DNA of 7,824 bases from Coriobacteriia bacterium. GTDB taxonomy: Bacteria; Actinomycetota; Coriobacteriia; Coriobacteriales; QAMH01. The position numbers were made by a program, and so were the translations under genes. Shown piece by piece: positions 1 to 6,000 of this stretch (position 1 is its first letter; the number at the start of each line of letters is the position of its first letter). The notes below the pieces were generated by a model. The model was given only the letters and a program-made list of their open reading frames with translations. It did no database searches and was not told the DNA's origin. Where the stretch lies: the NCBI GenBank assembly GCA_900756605.1, contig CAAEKX010000159.1:1-7824 (forward strand). The letters run 5' to 3'.

Positions 1-3000
1 CCCGCCGGCCCCATGATAGGACCATTGTCATTGCCATCCGTGGAGTTGGCGATGTCGTCGGCGCCTTCGGCCGGTGAGCTCGAGGTGCCAGCAGGAGGAG
101 TGAGCTCGAGACGCAGATACAGATCAAATGTCTCATGATCAGTAACAATCTTGCCATACCTCGTACCCGCGTCAATTTGGATTCCATCAGGAACTACGCC
201 TCCGTCGCCTTCAGTAATCCAACCCACAAAGGTCTGTCCTGGATAAGATGTCATATCAACATCTTTAATCGGTATCTCCTGTTCATAAGTAACACTCTCA
301 AGAAGCTCGGAACCATCTGGGAACAGATAATGAATGGTATAAGCATATGTATCCCAAGTGATTATGATGTTTAGCGTGTCTTCAGTCGCTCTACCAAGAC
401 GTATCAGAATGTCACCGCAGGTAAGCGTCTCATCGACGAGCTCGAAATTTTCGTCATAGCACTCGAAGAGCATATTTCCCTGCCAGGCAAGCGCCAGGAG
501 AGGCGGATCAGACCATGCGAAATATTGAACTGGGTTAAAGGCATTGCTCTCGTCATAACCACCGGAGTCAAAAGTAACTTCAATCGTACGCATCTCGAGC
601 TCGGCCCAAACGACAACGTTGCCATTTTCATCAAGACCGAAATGGTCGATGAGATACTGAATCGTGAGGTCGTAGCCAAAGTCATCCGGGTTGTTCATCG
701 TCGCATCGAAGAAATCACCGTAGTCATAGGCATACCAGCCAACCGGCTTGTAAGGCAGGTAATCGTTCTCGGTGATGTAATCGCCGTTATCGTCGACGTC
801 CTTGTTCTGATCAAACTTATTGTTGAAGAAATCGCCGGGATCAACCTGAAGTTCCTTCACGGGTACGTAGTCATATGGAGACTCGTCAGTAAACGACATG
901 TAGATCAGCGTAACCTTATTCGGCTTCCACACACCATAGACAATGTTCGAGTCGGTCTCCTTGAGGATCGTGTTGCCACTGCCGTCACCCGCCGGAATCC
1001 AGGAGACGGTGGGCGGCTTCATCTTGTAGTCTTCATTCGCGACATAGTCAATTTTCTCGCTGCCCGAGGAATTAGCCCAGCCCACGAAGGTGTAACCCGG
1101 GCGCGTGGGAACCTCGTCGGTGATAGACGCGACGCAGTCGGTGTAGCCCAGGGTCGGAGCCGGCGGGATGACCAACCTCTCCTCATCGTCGGGATCGTAG
1201 AAGAGCTCGACGCGCTTGGGACTCCACACGGCGTGCAGCGTGGTCTCCTCAGCTGGCATGGTCCAGTTGGTGGGAGCCTTCTCGGGAACACCGTCACCGT
1301 CCTCGTCGATGTAGGCCAGACCCGGATCGGGTTGCGTGGCATCAAACTTGGTCGACCAACCGATGAGCATGTAGCCCGTGCGATAGACCATGTCAGGCGA
1401 CGGTAGCGTCACGAGCTCTGCGATGTTGTGTTGCTTCTCGTCTTCGAAGCCTGCCGGAGCCTGCCTGTCCGTCGTATTCCACTCGCCTAGGGCCTTGGCC
1501 GAATCATCCTGGGTCTCGTCAACCGTACCATCGCTGTTGTAGTGCATGTGATACAGCGAGGTCAGGGTCTTGCTGGGATCGTTCGGGTCGAGAATGACGA
1601 AGTTCGGGTCGTTGATGTCGGCATAGCCGCTCGGGTCGAAGGTCAGCTTCTGCACCGACAGCGACCAGACGGCCACGAGCGTCGTGTCATGGCCCGGCAT
1701 GGTGAACTGACCGGTCATGTGCGTGGCATCGGACACGATGAGCAGACCGGCGTCCTTGAGAGCCTGCAGGTACACGAAGTTATCGAGCTTGGAGGCGGTC
1801 TTGGCGCGGTCAAGCAGCTGGCTCAGGGTCAGGTTTGCCTGGCTGCCGTCGGACAGCGTCAGGGTGAACACGTCCGTGCGGCCATCGTCGTAGGCCCAGC
1901 CCTGCAGCGCGTAGGGGATGCCGTCGGCAGTCATGCTCACGGTGCCACCATAGCTCTGGTCGTAGGGCAGGTCGATGATGGTGCCGGTCAGGTACGTGCC
2001 CGACGGGTCGGTTGCCGAGGTGTCGTTGCCACCCGCATCCTGCCACGTGCCGGCACCCAGATCCAGGTTGAGGATGTAGGCGCGGGGCACGTAGTAGAGC
2101 GTGAGCGTGAGAATCTGGCCATCGACGACGCTCCAGATGCCGTCGGCATCGGCCACGTCCAGACCACCATGGCCCAGGATCGCACCGTTGGCGGTGGACT
2201 GCACGGTGTTACCGCTGTCGTCGAGCCAGGTCACGTTGGAGCCATTGGGCAGCGGATAGTACACATCACCGTCGGCGGCAAGGAAGTAGCGGTAGCCGTC
2301 GATGGGCTGGTTGTCGGTGTTGGTGTAGGTGAAGGCGTCGGTCTCGTCGCCATCCTCGGCCACGGCGATCTCGTCGGTCCAGCCGGTGTGGATGGTCACG
2401 TCATGGACGGTGCGGTTGCCGTTGCCATCGATGACGTAGCGCACGACCTGGTACTCGACTTCCTTGGCCTCCCAGATGGCGTACAGCGTCACGCCGTGGC
2501 CCGGCATGATGAAGTTGCCGCCCGGGGCGATGTAGTCGGGCACCTTGTCCGTGGTCGAGGTCAAGCCAACCCACGTGGCCGCCGCATCCACCGACGCCTT
2601 GCCGGTGAGCAGCGCATTGCCGTTGGCCGTATCGCGCAGGGCGGCCATGTTGGTGGACCAGCCCTTGAACTCGTAGCCCTCGCGCACGAGCTCGTCGGCG
2701 CCTGGCAGGTACACGCGCACCTGGTCGGAGACGCCGGGATTGGTGAAGTGGTCGTAGGCCACCTGCGCGCCCGTGGCCCAGGTGCCGGTCGTATTGGTGC
2801 CGTCACCCAGGTCGAGCAGGATCTGCGAGGGCTTGGCACTGTAGAACAACGTGAGCTCGAGGGTGCCGTCAGCGGTAATGATGCCGGTGGGAGCCGACAA
2901 GATGGAGTAGCTGAAGGCAAACGGGCCATAGAAGTCAACGAGGCTCGAGGCGGCAGCCATGGCCGACGACGCACTCGGAATCGAGATGGGCGCCGGGTTG

Positions 3001-6000
3001 GTGCGGTTGTCCACCTGGTAGGTGACCGGCGTCGTGTACTGGGCCTCGTAGCCCTCGAAGAAGCCCTTGTAGGGCTCAAGGCGGCCCTCGTAGGTGCTCG
3101 AGTTGTAGGTGCTCGTGTCGTTGGGATCGATGGCCGTCACGGTCTCACCCGTCACGCCATGGGCCTTGATGGCCACGACGTCCTCGAGCGAGCCGTTACC
3201 GTCGACCTTGGCGTAGCGGATGGTGTACTCGGTCGTGTTGTCGGCCTGCCATACAGCATACAGGTAGATGGTGGAACCGCTTCCCGCACCCACGGGGATG
3301 GTATACGGATCGCACAGCGTGCCGTTGCAACGCGTGAAGTGCTTACCGTTAATCGGGTCGGTAAAGTAGTCCACAAGGTCAGCTGCGGCAATGTCAGCAG
3401 CGCGTACCGAGAGCAAGCCCTCGGAGGTGCCGACGTTGACGGGCACACCATCCACGAGGACCTCGTGCGTGTAATACCAGCCGCGCAGCTTGTAGCCGGG
3501 ACGCTCGAGCAGCGTGGTGCCCGGCAGCGTAACTTCCTCGTCAACGACGACGCCACGCATGACGGTCTGAGCTCCATAGTTGGTAACATCGCCCGTGCCG
3601 CCGATATTGAGTCGCAGGGTCCTAATCTTGGGACCCCATACCGAATGCAGAACCATATCGCTATTACCGGCAGTCCAGAAACCCGTTGGATCAATGAGCA
3701 GATTGTTATCGTTCAGCCAATCCTCGATATCGCAGGCATCAATGCCCTTGGCATCGGTGACCAGATGGTTGAGAACAGTCTCGAGCACGGTCCAACCAAT
3801 GTGGTCATAGCCTAGGCGCTCACAATCACTGTACGGGTCGAGCTGGACGCGCTGGCCGGTGAACACCTCGATGTAGTAGCTGTCGCCCGTGATCACGGTA
3901 CCGTCAGTCAGCGTCATCTGACCATAGGAACCCAGGTCGAAGTAGACCTTGATCGGGTCGGCCGTGTAGAACAGCGACAGCGTGAGGCTGCTGTCGGCCT
4001 TGCCGCGGCCGCTGCGCACGTTGTGGTCCAGGGTCGTCCAGAGGTTGGGCTTGTAGGTCACGGTGGCCGCGTCGTCGGCGATGGTGTAGCCGATGAACTT
4101 GTCATCCTTGGTAAACGGCTTCTTCATGGCGGTGTAGTTGTCGATCTTGACCTGGTCGCCCAGGCGGTCAATGGCGTACACGACCTCGTCGGTGATGCAG
4201 TTGATCGTCTCGGTCACGCGCTCGATGAGCTCGCCGTTGCCGTCGATGCGCCAGTGGTCGACCGTGTAGGTGGCGTAGTCGTCAAGCGCGTAGTAGACGG
4301 CGTAGACGACCACCGGACCGGCGGGCATGACCACGTCGCCGTCACCCTTGGCCCAGTAGTAGTGGGCCGTGCCGTCGATGAGGTTCAGGTTCGGGTTCTT
4401 CTCCTTGTCACCGAACATGTCCTTGCCGTAGCCGGTGATGGTGCGGACACCCGGGTCGATGTGGTTGAACGGATCGGTCGCGTCCGTGCCGGCGATTTGC
4501 TCGGCGGCGGTGCGGTTATCGCTGCCATAGGTGGTCGAACCGGTGCGGTCGGTGGACCAGCCCAGCACCTCGTAGCCCGGGCGCTCGGGGATGAACTGCA
4601 TGACATCGATGGTCTGCTCGGTGAAGTAGTAGTAGACCTTGTTCTCCTGCGGGCTCGTGACCCACTCGCCGTTGACCCACTTGCCGGCAGGACCCGTGCG
4701 ATAGATCAGGGTGTGCAGCGAGGGGATATCCGGATCGGGGATATCGGGGTCGACCGGATACGGATCCGGATCGTTGGGATCGGGCGTGGGCGGATCGGGC
4801 CTGTTGGGATCAGGATCGGGCACCGGGCGCGGGTTGGGATCGTCCGGATCGTTGGGATCGGGCTCGTTGGGATCGTCCGGATCGGGGTTGTCCGGATCGG
4901 GATCGGTCGGGTTGGGATCCGGGTTCGGGTTGGGATCCGGGTTCGGGTCGGGATCGCCCGGCTCCACGACCTCGAACGGAGCGTAGTAGAGGTCGAGCAC
5001 GAGGCTGCCATCGGCGGCGATGCGACCCATGTAGCTTGACGTGGTGCCCGCACCGGGAACGGCGATGACCATGCCGTTGGGCAGCGTGATCGTATCGGGA
5101 ATGATGCGATGGTAGCTGTAGCCCTTGATGGGACGGTCGCCGTAGACGTAGGACAGCAGGTCGGTATTGGTCACGGGCTGGCGCAGCACGCGCTCGACGT
5201 AGTTCTGGTCGGCGATGACGGTGCCGTCGGTGTAGCCTTCGAACACCTCGGTGCCATCGAGCACGATGTCGCCGTTGCCGGTGACCTTGTAGCGGTTCAC
5301 CGTGAAGGTGGTGTTGAGGTCGGCAGACCACACGGCCCACAGGACCAGATCGGTGGCCGGGGTCACAATCTTGAGGGCGTCATCGACGAAGAACTGGGCG
5401 GTGCCGTCGGTGAAGTCGGCGCCGGCCAGGCTCGGGTCGTTGAAGTCATGGACGTAGCCACGCATGATGGCCGCCATGTCGACGGAGTCCTTGCCGAAGA
5501 GGTTCGAACCCGCCATGGAGGTCGACCAGCCCACGAGCTCGTAGCCGCTGCGGAACGGATTGGCGCGCGACACGTTGTGGCGATGCGTGCTCGGGTCGAA
5601 CAGGTCGGCCGGCAGCGAGACGGTGGTGGTCTCGGTGCGGTACGTGCGCTGCAGCGTGTACTCGTCCACGAAGGTCCAGTTGACGTCCGGCTTGAAGGTG
5701 CCGAAGGTCTCGGCATTGACGGGCTCGTGCAGCTTGAGGGTCACGGTGTGCTCGTCGGCCTCGTAGTAGAGGTACAGCGTGAGCTGGCGGCTCTGGTCGC
5801 CGACGATCTTGCCGTGGGCCTTGCTGTTCCAGGCGCCGTTGTAGGGGAAGGCGCTCGGGGCGTCCTGCTCGCGGTAGGTGTAGCCGGGCACGTCGGTGTC
5901 GGCGAACTGGTACTCGATGGACAGGTCGCCAGCCGAGACGCCCGCGTTTGCGGCGCCATGGTAGTTGCCATCGGCAAAGGCCGTGTTGTCGGTGTAGCCC

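Noticed and set aside
241..360. AT-rich stretch as a possible promoter or intergenic region
   Set aside because: The minus-strand frame continues unbroken and encodes a recognisable B module (F-V-G-W turn), so the AT richness is within coding sequence.
525..1406. 293-residue plus-strand open frame
   Set aside because: Antisense mirror of B10-B11. It ends at a sense CTA and has no plausible protein features.
1542..3815. 757-residue plus-strand open frame
   Set aside because: Same antisense register and same low-information composition. It ends at a sense CTA codon. The opposite strand encodes recognisable repeat modules throughout.
4722..4958. CRISPR array or replication-origin-like direct repeats
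   Set aside because: Repeat units are 6-19 bases with no regular unique spacers, and they sit in frame inside a protein. GATC density is explained by Asp-Pro codons, and no DnaA-box set was seen.
4711..4986. Gly/Ser-rich plus-strand frame resembling a glycine-rich or silk-like protein
   Set aside because: It is an out-of-register reading of the linker DNA repeat (GGATCGGG gives Gly-Ser). The real frame gives an Asp/Pro linker continuous with modules on both sides.
4023..5039. 338-residue plus-strand open frame ending in an Ile/Gly/Arg/Val repeat
   Set aside because: The repeat is the antisense reading of the GATCC-rich Asp/Pro linker, not an independent repeat protein.
4706..5340. Minus-strand Arg/Pro/Thr-rich frames across the linker
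   Set aside because: They are frame-shifted readings of the same strand. The main frame is uninterrupted through the linker with exact codon count, so no frameshift is needed.
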